NCBI GenBank assembly: GCA_050015455.1
Contig: JBEKBJ010000003.1
Span: 65,595-129,594 of the forward strand
Length of the DNA: 64,000 bases
Source of the DNA: JAGDMS01 sp050015455
Lineage (GTDB): Bacteria; Desulfobacterota; Binatia; HRBIN30
Direction: 5' to 3'
Every line of letters starts with the position of its first letter. Position 1 is the first letter of the stretch. The position numbers and the translations under genes are program-made. The notes below the pieces were generated by a model, which had not been told where the DNA came from, did no database searches, and saw only the letters and a list, made by a program, of their open reading frames with translations. Below, one piece after another: positions 18,030-26,212 of the stretch.

Positions 18030-20585
18030 ATGATCGAGAAATACCAGAAGCACGTAGCCGAGCGGGCCGCGCAGGGCATTCCGCCGCTTCCCCTCAATCC
18101 AGAGCAGACCGAGCAACTGTGCGGGTTGCTCACATCACCCCCGGCGGGGCAGGAGAAGCTGCTGTTGGATCTGTTCGAGAACCGTGTGCCGCCGGGAGTT
18201 GATCCGGCCGCCAAAGTCAAAGCCGCCTTCCTCGGGCAGGTCCTGAAAGGGACGGCTCGGAGCCCTCTGGTTTCCAAGGCCCGTGCCGTCGAGATCCTCG
18301 GCACCATGCTCGGTGGTTACAACGTCGAGCATCTGATCGCGGCCTTGCAGGACGCCGAGGTCGCAGATGCTGCCGTCAAGGCGCTCTCCCGCACCACCCT
18401 GGTCTACGACGCGTTCAACCAGGTCGAGAAGCTTGCCAAGGCCAACGGGGCGGCAAAGAAGGTTCTCGAATCATGGGCAGCGGCCGAGTGGTTCACCTCG
18501 CGGCCCGAGCTGCCCGTCGAAATCAAGGTGAAGGTTTTCAGGGTGGACGGCGAGACCAACACCGACGATTTCTCGCCCGCCAGTGACGCGTCGACCCGTC
18601 CCGACATTCCGCTGCACGCGCTGGCGATGGGCAAGACGCGCTTTCCCGGCGGCATCGACACCATGGCCGAGTGGCGTAAGGCCGGCGCTCGCGTGGCCTT
18701 CCTCGGCGACGTGGTCGGCACCGGCTCGTCGCGCAAATCAGCCTGCAACAGCGTCCTCTGGCACATCGGCGAAGACATCCCGGCGGTGCCCAACAAGCGC
18801 CGCGGCGGCGTGATCATCGGCGGCGCCATCGCCCCCATCTTCTTCAACACCGCTGAGGACTCCGGCGGTCTTCCCCTCGTCGCCGACGTGACCGGCATCG
18901 GCTCGGGTGACGAGGTCACGATCGACACGCGAGAGGGCACGATCACCTCGGGGTCAGGCCAAGTCGTTTCGCGATTCAAGATCAGCCCGAACACGCTGCC
19001 CGACGAGTTCCGCGCCGGCGGCCGCATCCCGCTGATTATCGGCCGCGCGCTCACCGCCAGAGCGCGCGCGGCGCTCGGGATGGGCGAGACCGACGTCTTC
19101 CGCAAGACCGAGAACCCCAAACCCAAGCCTGGCCAGGGTTACACGCAGGCGCAGAAGATCGTGGGCAAGGCAGCCGGTCTGCCGGGCGTGCTGCCGGGCA
19201 GCGCGTGCGAGCCCAAGATGACCACGGTGCTATCGCAGGACACGACGGGGCCGATGACGGCCGACGAGCTTAAGGAACTCGCCTGCCTCAGGTTCCAGAG
19301 CCCGCTCTTCTTGCAGTCGTTCTGCCACACCGCCGCCTACCCCAAACCGGCAGACGTGAAGATGCACCAGACGTTGCCGCCCTTCATCGCCGAGCGCAAA
19401 GGCGTCGCGCTACGGCCGGGCGATGGCGTCTGCCACAGTTGGATCAACCGGCTGCTGGTGCCCGATACCGTAGGCACCGGTGGCGACTCGCACACCCGCT
19501 TCCCGACCGGCATCTCGTTCCCGGCGGGCTCCGGGCTGGTCGCCTTTGCCGGCGCGCTCGGCTTCATGCCGCTCGACATGCCCGAGTCGGTTCTGGTGCG
19601 CTTCTCGGGCGAGTTTCGCTCCGGCATTACCTTGCGCGACGCGGTGAACGCCATCCCGCTGTGGGCGATAAAAAAGGGCTTATTGACGGTACCCAAGAAG
19701 AACAAAAAGAATATCTTCAACGGTCGCATCCTCGAGATCGAGGGCCTGCCGAACCTCACGGTGGAGCAGGGCTTCGAGCTCACCGATGCGGCCGCCGAGC
19801 GCTCGGCGGCTGCCGGCTGCATCCAACTCTCCGAGGAATCGGTCAAGACCTTCCTGCGTTCCAGCGTCGCCCTCATCCGGCGCATGATCGAGGACGGCTA
19901 TCAGGACGCCGAGACGCTGGAGAAGCGCGCCAAAGCCATCGAGGCATGGCTGGCGAATCCGCAGCTGCTCAAGGCGGATGCTAACGCGGAGTACGCCGCG
20001 GTGATCGACATCGATCTCAGCGAGATCACCGAGCCGATCGTCGCCTGCCCCAACGATCCCGACGATGTCAAGGTACTATCCGAGGTGGCCGGGACGCCGA
20101 TCCAAGACGTCTTCCTTGGTTCGTGCATGACCAACATCGGTCACTTCCGCGCCGCAGCGAAGATCTGGGAGGGCCACAAGCACAACCCGGCAACACGAAC
20201 ATATATTTGCCCGCCGACGCGGATGGACCAGGCCAAGCTCAAGAGCGAGGCCTACTTTGCACTGTTCAACGCGATCGGGGCACGCATCGAGACGCCCGGG
20301 TGCTCCCTCTGCATGGGCAACCAGCTGCGCGTTCCGGCCGGGGTGACCGTATTCTCCACCTCGACGCGCAACTTCGACAACCGCATGGGTGACGGCGCGA
20401 AGGTTTTCCTCGGCTCTGCCGAGCTGGGCGCGGTCACAGCGATACTGGGCAAGCTCCCGACGCCGGCGCAGTACCTCGCCGAGTTTGAGAGCCGTGTCGC
20501 CCCGCACCGGGACGAGGTTTACAAGTACCTGCAGTTCGACGAACTCGGTCGCTTCGACGCCATCTACAACCGGCGCGATCTGTAA
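18030..20585 (+). CDS. acnB: Aconitate hydratase B (bifunctional 2-methylisocitrate dehydratase type)
   Basis: This TCA-cycle enzyme isomerises citrate and isocitrate, and in many bacteria also 2-methyl-cis-aconitate. The 851-residue protein has the AcnB domain order: an N-terminal HEAT-like domain starting EKYQKHVAERAAQGI, a swivel domain, then the catalytic domains. [4Fe-4S] ligands are visible in FLGSCMTNIGH and GCSLCMGNQ. Substrate residues occur in HSWINRLLVPDTVGTGGDSH. CAGGAG precedes the ATG. A short inverted repeat GTAAC-TCCG-GTTAC lies about 60 nt upstream and could be an operator, but this is unproven. Confidence 0.96.
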   Translation: MIEKYQKHVAERAAQGIPPLPLNPEQTEQLCGLLTSPPAGQEKLLLDLFENRVPPGVDPAAKVKAAFLGQVLKGTARSPLVSKARAVEILGTMLGGYNVEHLIAALQDAEVADAAVKALSRTTLVYDAFNQVEKLAKANGAAKKVLESWAAAEWFTSRPELPVEIKVKVFRVDGETNTDDFSPASDASTRPDIPLHALAMGKTRFPGGIDTMAEWRKAGARVAFLGDVVGTGSSRKSACNSVLWHIGEDIPAVPNKRRGGVIIGGAIAPIFFNTAEDSGGLPLVADVTGIGSGDEVTIDTREGTITSGSGQVVSRFKISPNTLPDEFRAGGRIPLIIGRALTARARAALGMGETDVFRKTENPKPKPGQGYTQAQKIVGKAAGLPGVLPGSACEPKMTTVLSQDTTGPMTADELKELACLRFQSPLFLQSFCHTAAYPKPADVKMHQTLPPFIAERKGVALRPGDGVCHSWINRLLVPDTVGTGGDSHTRFPTGISFPAGSGLVAFAGALGFMPLDMPESVLVRFSGEFRSGITLRDAVNAIPLWAIKKGLLTVPKKNKKNIFNGRILEIEGLPNLTVEQGFELTDAAAERSAAAGCIQLSEESVKTFLRSSVALIRRMIEDGYQDAETLEKRAKAIEAWLANPQLLKADANAEYAAVIDIDLSEITEPIVACPNDPDDVKVLSEVAGTPIQDVFLGSCMTNIGHFRAAAKIWEGHKHNPATRTYICPPTRMDQAKLKSEAYFALFNAIGARIETPGCSLCMGNQLRVPAGVTVFSTSTRNFDNRMGDGAKVFLGSAELGAVTAILGKLPTPAQYLAEFESRVAPHRDEVYKYLQFDELGRFDAIYNRRDL

Positions 20586-20633
20586 CCTGACAGTCGGGAG
20601 TGAGCAACCGTCGGGCGGCCGGGAACTGAGCGT

Positions 20634-20725
20634 TCACCCCCCCACGGGTCTTGCGCGCATCCATATCAGCGCGTTGTTCACGGCCGTGAGGATCTCGTCG
20701 ACGGTGACATGGCCGTCGTGGCTCC
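20634..20725 (-). pseudogene. Relic of an EF-hand/dockerin-like C-terminus
   Basis: Downstream of hicA, the minus strand reads HDGHVTVDEILTAVNNAL before a stop at 20636-20634. This closely matches the second EF-hand-like unit of the dockerin-type domains at 21360 and in the large protein at 48951 (GQITVDEILRAVNAAL). No start or upstream domain is present, so it is a decayed gene end. It lies in the gap between acnB and hicA, which otherwise holds nothing I can identify. Confidence 0.55.
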
Positions 20726-20784
20726 AGTACCTGGGCCATGCCGCTGCGTGGCTCCGATCGGAGGGTGAGCGTGGCAAGTTCCAC

Positions 20785-21018
20785 TTACACCGTGTCGAGG
20801 ACGCGGTGGTATTCGTCGGGAGTCACGCCGATTTCTCGTAGGATTTCGCGAATCAGCGGCCGAGCCAACTCCCGGCCCGGATGATGCGGGATGGAGGTGC
20901 CGCGCCCGTCCGGGTGGCGATAAAAGGCGTGGCTTCCCTTCTGACGACTCTTCTGAAACCCAAGCGCGAACAGCACGCGCTCCAATGTGGCCGCATCAAC
21001 AATGCGCAGGCGGCTCAT
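20785..21018 (-). CDS. hicA: HicA-family mRNA interferase toxin
   Basis: This 77-residue toxin has a double-stranded-RNA-binding-like fold and cleaves mRNA when freed from HicB. The core GFQKSRQKGSHAFYRHPDGR carries the conserved GSH catalytic His, followed by IPHHPGRELARPLIREIL. Its ATG overlaps the hicB stop as ATGA (21018-21015), the usual coupling, with the antitoxin first. It sits in a patch of gene relics, consistent with mobile acquisition. Confidence 0.88.
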   Translation of the reverse strand: MSRLRIVDAATLERVLFALGFQKSRQKGSHAFYRHPDGRGTSIPHHPGRELARPLIREILREIGVTPDEYHRVLDTV

Positions 21019-21245
21019 CGCTCCAGTTCAAGCTCGTGGACGCCATAAAAGCTGGGGAACTCGGTGAGGCCACGGCTCTCGGCCTCTTCGAGGCACAGTT
21101 CGACCACCTCGCGAACGTTCCGCTCAAGTTCGTCAAGCGTTGCCGCCTGCGTGTGGGCTCCGGGAAGTGTCGGGACGGTGGCGACGAACATGCCGCTCTC
21201 GTCATCACGTTCAATGATGACGGGGAACCGATACCGTTTGGCCAT
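21015..21245 (-). CDS. hicB: HicB-family antitoxin
   Basis: This 76-residue partner of hicA has the HicB fold: FPVIIERDDESGMFVATVPT, PGAHTQAATLDELERNV and EVVELCLEEAE. The start is placed at the ATG at 21245, with GGAGGT 8 nt upstream; the longer frame from 21353 has no family resemblance. No separate DNA-binding helix-turn-helix or ribbon-helix-helix is visible after the core. This is therefore the short HicB type, and autoregulation may rely on the complex or be absent. Confidence 0.88.
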   Translation of the reverse strand: MAKRYRFPVIIERDDESGMFVATVPTLPGAHTQAATLDELERNVREVVELCLEEAESRGLTEFPSFYGVHELELER

Positions 21246-21359
21246 GCGCACCTCCGACTCGCCACCTATAGCACATCCGATCGCACGTTGCGCTCTGCGT
21301 GCCTGATAAGCATTTAGCCGAACCGCGCGTCCCTGACACCCGGCACCTGACACCGCGTG

Positions 21360-22020
21360 CTACCCGCATCCCTCCAGCGCGTGGTTCACGGCGGTGTGGA
21401 TCTCATCCACGGTGATCTGGCCGTCGTGGTTTGCGTCCCCTGCGAAGCAGCCATCGATATTCGCGTTCCCCAGGGCAACATCCACCATTGTCAGCAGCTC
21501 GCTTACGGTTACAGTCCCATCCCCGTTACAGTCGCCCGCGCATGGGGCTACTGGCAGGTCCAACGCAAAGGTTGCCTCGTTGTTGCTACGATCAACGTCC
21601 GCCACGACGCCCGCGTCATCTGCCGTCACTGTAATATAGTTGCTCCGGGCTCGTCAGCGTTCCGGGCGCGAGGCTGAGCGCAAGTTGCGCCAGAGCGCCG
21701 GCATCGAGGGCGGGGACGATCGTCGTCGTGATCGGTGAACCGGATGTGCCGGCGTAGCGAATGGCCAGCGTGGACGAGGGCGCTGCCGGCGCGCAGTTGT
21801 TGACGACCTGCACGATCACACTTGCCGACCCGTCCGCTTGCACGGAGCGCGTGAGAATGGTCACCGCGAGGTCGGTCCCGCCGACGTTCACGGACAAGCG
21901 GTTGTTGGCCGGATTGAAGTCGCTGATCGTACCGTCCGGATCGATGACCGCAAAGAGCGTGTTGGGTGCCGGCACCACCCAGGCCGCCGGAGAGCTTCCA
22001 CGCGGCGCGGTCCTCTGCGG
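21360..22020 (-). pseudogene. Frameshifted relic of a CARDB plus dockerin-like secreted protein
   Basis: Two minus-strand reading frames join into one broken protein. The upstream part (to about 21620) reads as a CARDB-type beta-sandwich (DPDGTISDFNPANNRLSV ... TSPEQLYY). The downstream part starts at VTADDAGVVADVDRSNNEAT and ends in a dockerin-like EF-hand pair (CNGDGTVTVSELLTMVDVAL ... DANHDGQITVDEIHTAVNHAL). The frames change near 21620-21635, where a one-base change would restore LYYVTADDAG. The 5' end is lost, as the open frame begins right at the stop of the adjacent nucleotidyltransferase gene. It would have been a secreted protein related in its tail to the one at 48951. Confidence 0.7.
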
Positions 22021-22521
22021 TCAGCGTTTCTTCCGCTGGTTGACGAGACGCGCCAGGAAGGCACGGTCGAGCTTGTCCTTGTCGCGGTACGTGTCCTTCA
22101 TCCGCAGGAGCAGCTCGGGGTTGGCGAACGGGATGGGGACGCCGTCGACCTCGACGAGGTCTACGTGCCGGCTGGCCTCTTCGTAAGCGATTCCGCACGC
22201 CGCCTTCATGAGGTCGACAACGATCTCATCGGCCACGCGCACCACGGCGTAGCGGCCAAGATCGTCGGGCGCCACGTCACGGACGGCCTGATCCTGGAGC
22301 TTCAGCAGTGCCCGCCGCACCCGCTCTTGATTCGCCGGGGAGATGTCGATCAGCAGGTCGATGTCGCCCGTGGCCCGCGGGAAGCCGGCCTGAATGACGG
22401 CCATCCCGCCAATGACCACGTAGGCTGCACCCGCCGCGTTCAGGTCTCGGCAGAGAGCCACAAGGTCCTCTAGGAGCGGGGGGCGTGCTTCCGGGGCCTC
22501 GTCAGCATCGTCAGGGACCAT
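22021..22521 (-). CDS. Nucleotidyltransferase-fold protein (MNT/AbiEii type)
   Basis: The predicted protein has 166 residues. The nucleotidyltransferase core is visible as VVIGGMAVIQAGFPRATGDIDLLID, with the hG[GS] motif and the paired Asp residues of DxD (DID). An EIVVDLMKAA strand supplies the third acidic position. The rest is LLRMKDTYRDKDKLDRAFL. The start is placed at the ATG at 22521. The longer frame from 22731 runs antiparallel through arginine-rich sequence and overlaps the preceding small gene almost fully. Such proteins act as minimal nucleotidyltransferases or AbiEii-like toxins. With the gene at 22470 it may form a toxin-antitoxin-like pair. Confidence 0.75.
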   Translation of the reverse strand: MVPDDADEAPEARPPLLEDLVALCRDLNAAGAAYVVIGGMAVIQAGFPRATGDIDLLIDISPANQERVRRALLKLQDQAVRDVAPDDLGRYAVVRVADEIVVDLMKAACGIAYEEASRHVDLVEVDGVPIPFANPELLLRMKDTYRDKDKLDRAFLARLVNQRKKR

Positions 22522-22712
22522 GCGTCGCTCTCTTCGAAACTCGCGAAGCGATACACTCCCTTGGGGATGAACGGCTTGTCGCCGCGGAGCCGCAAAGCGA
22601 TCTCCAGCAGACCCGCGGCGGCGGCGAGCCCGCCTCGCCACCTTCGCCGTCCGACAACCTTCATGGGCAGCTCGTCGCTTGGAAGCGCGGTTCGTCGCCA
22701 GTCGACCATCAT
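22470..22712 (-). CDS. Small protein paired with the nucleotidyltransferase
   Basis: This 80-residue protein overlaps the downstream nucleotidyltransferase start by about 50 nt. After a basic N-terminus it reads LRGDKPFIPKGVYRFASFEE then SDAWSLTMLTR. That pattern is familiar to me from short proteins encoded just before nucleotidyltransferase genes, though I cannot name the family. ATG at 22712 or Met17 at 22664 are both possible; neither has a strong ribosome-binding site. An antitoxin or partner role is inferred only from the pairing. Confidence 0.6.
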   Translation of the reverse strand: MMVDWRRTALPSDELPMKVVGRRRWRGGLAAAAGLLEIALRLRGDKPFIPKGVYRFASFEESDAWSLTMLTRPRKHAPRS

Positions 22713-22748
22713 GTCGAATGCATAGTATCACACGCCCGCCAAGTCGAG

Positions 22749-22985
22749 CTAGAAGCCCGGATCATTCATGCATCGATCGACTGCGAGCGCGAAATGGACG
22801 GCCGGGCGGCCGAGGCGGAACGTGAGGAGCATCTCCGCTGTCCACCGGCCGATGCCGATGTGGTCGAGGATGAGTTCGATGGGCCGTCAGGCCGCGACTC
22901 GGCGCGCGCGCAGCTCGGCCACCAGTTCCAAGTCGGGTGCCGTCGCGGTCGCCTCACTTCTCCAGATCAACCGGTCTTGCTGAGT
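22749..22985 (-). pseudogene. Relic of a DNA-3-methyladenine glycosylase (AlkA/HhH-GPD)
   Basis: On the minus strand the frame reads LILDHIGIGRWTAEMLLTF then RLGRP, the helix-hairpin-helix and catalytic lead of AlkA-type glycosylases. A TGA stop (22889-22887) interrupts the frame just upstream, after PDLELVAELRARRVAA. The C-terminal catalytic continuation is missing, as it ends at 22749. Only about 45 residues are recognisable, so this is a dead fragment. The rest of 22713-23207 shows no other convincing coding. Confidence 0.5.
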
Positions 22986-23207
22986 TTGACGCTCTTCTCT
23001 GCGATGCCGGCGAGCGCCGACTGGCAGAGGAGCTTGCCAACAAGAAGAGACAGGGAGACTCCGGCAAGAGATTCGGGCTCTGGATGCACGTCCCGGTGTC
23101 GTCTTCCCCACTTTGCAAGAGAGATGATGAAACGAGCGCGCCGGCAGGATCATCAGCCCGTGCCCGGATCTTGCTTGGAAGCCTGTTGCTTGCTGTCCGC
23201 GACGCTG

Positions 23208-23588
23208 CTAGTCGTCGGCGCCTGGGGCTTGGATCAGATCGGAACGTTTACCTTTGCGCGGGCGCTCGGGTGCGAGTCTCCGTTCGTCGAGCATGTGGCG
23301 GACAGCGAGGATGGGGTGGTGCCGGAGCATACGCGGGCCGGCGTAACGCATCACCGTCTGCACCTGCTGGCGCAGCGACGGCTTGTAGCAGTGGATGGGG
23401 CAGTTGGCGCAGGTGGGCTTGTCATCACCGTAGGGACATTTCTCCAGCCGCTGCCGCGCGTAGGCCTGAAGCTCAGCACATTGCACACACAAGCTGCGCT
23501 TCATGCCGTGCTGGTCGCGGCAGAACAGCCGGATCATCGCCTCGATGGTCCGGCGCTCTCGGTTGGTTCTCGTCGCCGCGGCGTTCAT
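23208..23588 (-). CDS. Nitrous oxide-stimulated promoter family protein
   Basis: This small cysteine-rich protein has 126 residues. The pattern RRTIEAMIRLFCRDQHG, LCVQCAELQAYARQRLEKCP and PTCANCPIHCYKP, then VMRYAGPRMLRHHPILAVRHM, matches the family annotated as nitrous oxide-stimulated promoter. Four or more Cys in CxxC-like pairs suggest a metal site. Biochemical function is not established. The start is ATG 23588, although a GTG at 23612 would add eight residues. It is transcribed away from the repeat-rich gap at 23600-23900. Confidence 0.8.
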   Translation of the reverse strand: MNAAATRTNRERRTIEAMIRLFCRDQHGMKRSLCVQCAELQAYARQRLEKCPYGDDKPTCANCPIHCYKPSLRQQVQTVMRYAGPRMLRHHPILAVRHMLDERRLAPERPRKGKRSDLIQAPGADD

Positions 23589-23604
23589 GAATAGATGATC
23601 GACC

Positions 23605-23790
23605 GCCCCCACCCTACCCGGGCGGTTGAAACCGCGGCCACAAACTGCGCCAAGCCCGCCGGAGCTTGTCTTGAGCCCCGTCGAAGGGCGGGCTCCCCAC
23701 CCAACATCAGCCCAGTCGGCGCAGGCCGACTTCGTGCTTTTCGTAGGCGCGAATTCATTCGCCGGCCGGCGAAACGTTTATCCACACTCT
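23605..23790. repeat. Cluster of short extragenic palindromes
   Basis: This gene-free gap holds several short palindromic units in a row: GGGCGGTTGAAACCGCGG, GTCGGCGCAGGCCGAC and GGCGCGAATTCATTCGCC. There is also a degenerate copy of the widespread AGCTTGTCYTGAGCC-CGTCGAAGG unit near 23665-23690. The pattern is typical of dispersed REP-like repeats. Nothing else was found up to the nfnB stop at 23912. Confidence 0.6.
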
Positions 23791-23911
23791 CTTAAGCCGG
23801 CTTGCTCTTATCACGCCCAGACATTGATCCGCGGGCGGCGCCGCCCTCACGCACAGACTTCTGTGTCCAGCACCCGAGAGCTTGGGACTTCTCAGCCGGA
23901 GGGCGAGGAAC

Positions 23912-25348
23912 CTACTGTGGTTGCGCGCTACCAGCGGGTGGCGCTTCACCTTTCAGATATGCGTCGATGCTGTTCGCGGCGATGCGGCCCTGGCCCATGG
24001 CCAGAATCACCGTGGCGGCGCCGGAGACGATGTCGCCACCAGCGTAGACGCCCGGGATCGAGGTCGCCATGGTCTTCTCATCCGCGACTACCGTGCCCCA
24101 CTTGGTTACCTTCAGCTCGGGCGTCGCGCGCGGCACCAGCGGGTTGGGCTTGTTGCCAATGGCAACGACCACGGTGTCGAGCTCCATGATGAACTCGGAG
24201 CCCTTTATCGGCACGGGGCGCCGCCGGCCCGAGGAGTCGGGTTCGCCGAGCTCCATCTGGATGCATTCCATCCCGACCACGCGACGGCGCTGGTCTCCCA
24301 GGACGCGCGTTGGGGCGGTGAGCAACTTGAACTCTATCCCTTCCTCTTCCGCATGGTGCACTTCTTCTATCCGGGCCGGCATCTGCTCGCGTGCCCGACG
24401 GTAGGCGATGGTCACATCAGCGCCCTGGCGCAACGCCGTGCGCGCGCAGTCCATGGCCACATTGCCGCCGCCTATGACGGCCACGCGTTCGCGGTTGATC
24501 GGCGGCGTATCGTACTCGGGGAACAGATACGACTTCATCAGGTTGGAGCGTGTCAGATACTCATTGGCGGAATAGACGCCGATGAGGTTCTCCCCGGGAA
24601 CCTCCATGAACGAGGGCAGCCCGGCGCCCGTGCCGATGAACACGGCGTGATAGCCCTCTTCATCGAACAGCTCGCGGATGGTGGCGTTGCGGCCGACCAC
24701 GTAGTCAAAAACGAATTCGACGCCGAGCTTCTTCAAGTAATCTACCTCGGCGTGCACGATCACCTTCGGCAGGCGGAACTCGGGGATGCCGTATATCAAC
24801 ACGCCACCCGGATCTTGCAGCGCCTCGAACACCGTGACCTCGTGTCCCTTGAGGATGAGATCGCCGGCGACCGTCAGCCCCGCGGGCCCGGCGCCGATGA
24901 CGGCGACCCGCTTGCCCGTTTTGGGCGCCACCGGTGGGATGAGGACCTGACCCGTGCTGCGCTCGTAGTCGGCCACGAAACGCTCCAGCCGTCCGATGGC
25001 GACCGGCTTCTGCTTGATGCCGATGACGCAGACGCCTTCACACTGATCTTCCTGCGGGCAGACGCGGCCACAGACTGCCGGCAGAGAATTTGTCTCCTTG
25101 ATCTTGCGCGCCGCCTCGACGAACTTGCCTTCCTGAATCAGCTTGATGAAACCGGGAATATCGATGTTGACCGGGCAGGCGGGGACGCATTTCGCGTTTT
25201 TGCACAGGATGCACCGCTGCGCCTCCAGCATGGCGAGATCGTCGGTGAAGCCGTACGGGACCTCGTTGTAGTTGTTGATCCGGTCCTCCGGCGCCTGCTC
25301 CGGCATCGGCTGGCGGGGAATGTCTTTCTTCTTCACTGGCTGTGCCAT
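23912..25348 (-). CDS. nfnB: NfnB-type NADPH-binding flavoprotein (GltD/SudA family)
   Basis: This is the 478-residue large subunit of an NADH-dependent ferredoxin:NADP+ oxidoreductase-type complex. The N-terminal bis-[4Fe-4S] domain reads CILCKNAKCVPACPVNIDIP and CGRVCPQEDQCEGVC. An FAD Rossmann fold (VAVIGAGPAGLTVAGDLI) and an NADP-binding Rossmann fold (VAVIGGGNVAMDCARTAL) follow. It follows nfnA by 9 nt. The same fold occurs in GOGAT small subunits and in archaeal sulfide dehydrogenase (SudA). The adjacent NfnA/SudB-like gene makes NfnAB the best reading. It is the last gene of the redox operon. Confidence 0.85.
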   Translation of the reverse strand: MAQPVKKKDIPRQPMPEQAPEDRINNYNEVPYGFTDDLAMLEAQRCILCKNAKCVPACPVNIDIPGFIKLIQEGKFVEAARKIKETNSLPAVCGRVCPQEDQCEGVCVIGIKQKPVAIGRLERFVADYERSTGQVLIPPVAPKTGKRVAVIGAGPAGLTVAGDLILKGHEVTVFEALQDPGGVLIYGIPEFRLPKVIVHAEVDYLKKLGVEFVFDYVVGRNATIRELFDEEGYHAVFIGTGAGLPSFMEVPGENLIGVYSANEYLTRSNLMKSYLFPEYDTPPINRERVAVIGGGNVAMDCARTALRQGADVTIAYRRAREQMPARIEEVHHAEEEGIEFKLLTAPTRVLGDQRRRVVGMECIQMELGEPDSSGRRRPVPIKGSEFIMELDTVVVAIGNKPNPLVPRATPELKVTKWGTVVADEKTMATSIPGVYAGGDIVSGAATVILAMGQGRIAANSIDAYLKGEAPPAGSAQPQ

Positions 25349-25357
25349 GGCTGCTAC

Positions 25358-26209
25358 TCAGATGGCGTGGCCGTGCGGCCGCGGGGCCGCCGGCGCGGTG
25401 CGCGCTACCGAGCGGATCTCCTCTTCGCTGTAGGCGGCGCGGCGGTCAAACAGCTCTTCCCAATCGACCTGGTGGGCATCGAAGAACGGGCCATCGACGC
25501 AAGCGAACTTCATCTCGTTGGCGACGGTCACCCGACACGCGCCACACATGCCGGTGCCGTCGAGCATGATCGGATTCAACGCCACCAGCGTCTTCACCCC
25601 GAACGGTTTGGTGGTGTTGGCGGCGAGCATCATCATGAACACGCAACCTATGGCGATCACCCGGTCCAGCGGCTCCCCGTTTTCGAGCTTCCGCTTGATG
25701 ATGTCCACCGAATGGCCCTTGGTTCCGTTGGAGCCATCGGTGGTGGTTTGAATCATCTCGTCCGAGGTCGCCAGCAACTCGTCGCGGTAGTAGTGGAGGT
25801 ACTGGCTGTTGGCCTCGATGACGGTGATCACGCGGTTGCCGGCCTGCTTCAAAGCGCGGGCGAGGCTGAGTATCGCGCCGATGCCGTAGCAGCCGGCCGC
25901 CAGGGCTACGGTGCCGTACTTCTCGATTTCCAACGGGACGCCGAGCGGGCCGACGAGGTGCGCGATCTGATCGCCGGCCTTGAGCAGGACGAACTTGCGG
26001 CTCGATTGTCCGACTTCCTGCACGACCAAGGTGATCGTACCGGCCTGCCGGTCCCAGTCGCACAACGTAAACGGCACGCGCTCCGAGTGTTCATCGACCA
26101 TCACGATGACGAACTGGCCGGGCCGCGCCTTCTTGGCGATGGCCGGCGCGTAGATCACCGCCTGGTGCGCGTTCGGCGCGATTTCACGTTTCTGCAGGAT
26201 CTCGAACAC
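25358..26209 (-). CDS. nfnA: NfnA-type FAD/[2Fe-2S] NAD-binding subunit (SudB family)
   Basis: This 283-residue protein is of the ferredoxin-NADP reductase/PyrK type. The FAD domain RPGQFVIVMVDEHSERVPFTL is followed by an NAD-binding domain (ALAAGCYGIGAILSLARAL). A C-terminal [2Fe-2S] motif reads DGTGMCGACRVTV with a later Cys in FACVDGPFF, exactly the NfnA layout. It lies 3 nt downstream of the NuoG-like gene and 9 nt upstream of nfnB. In characterised NfnAB, this subunit binds NADH and passes electrons to the bifurcating FAD in NfnB. Confidence 0.85.
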   Translation of the reverse strand: MFEILQKREIAPNAHQAVIYAPAIAKKARPGQFVIVMVDEHSERVPFTLCDWDRQAGTITLVVQEVGQSSRKFVLLKAGDQIAHLVGPLGVPLEIEKYGTVALAAGCYGIGAILSLARALKQAGNRVITVIEANSQYLHYYRDELLATSDEMIQTTTDGSNGTKGHSVDIIKRKLENGEPLDRVIAIGCVFMMMLAANTTKPFGVKTLVALNPIMLDGTGMCGACRVTVANEMKFACVDGPFFDAHQVDWEELFDRRAAYSEEEIRSVARTAPAAPRPHGHAI

Positions 26210-26212
26210 GGC

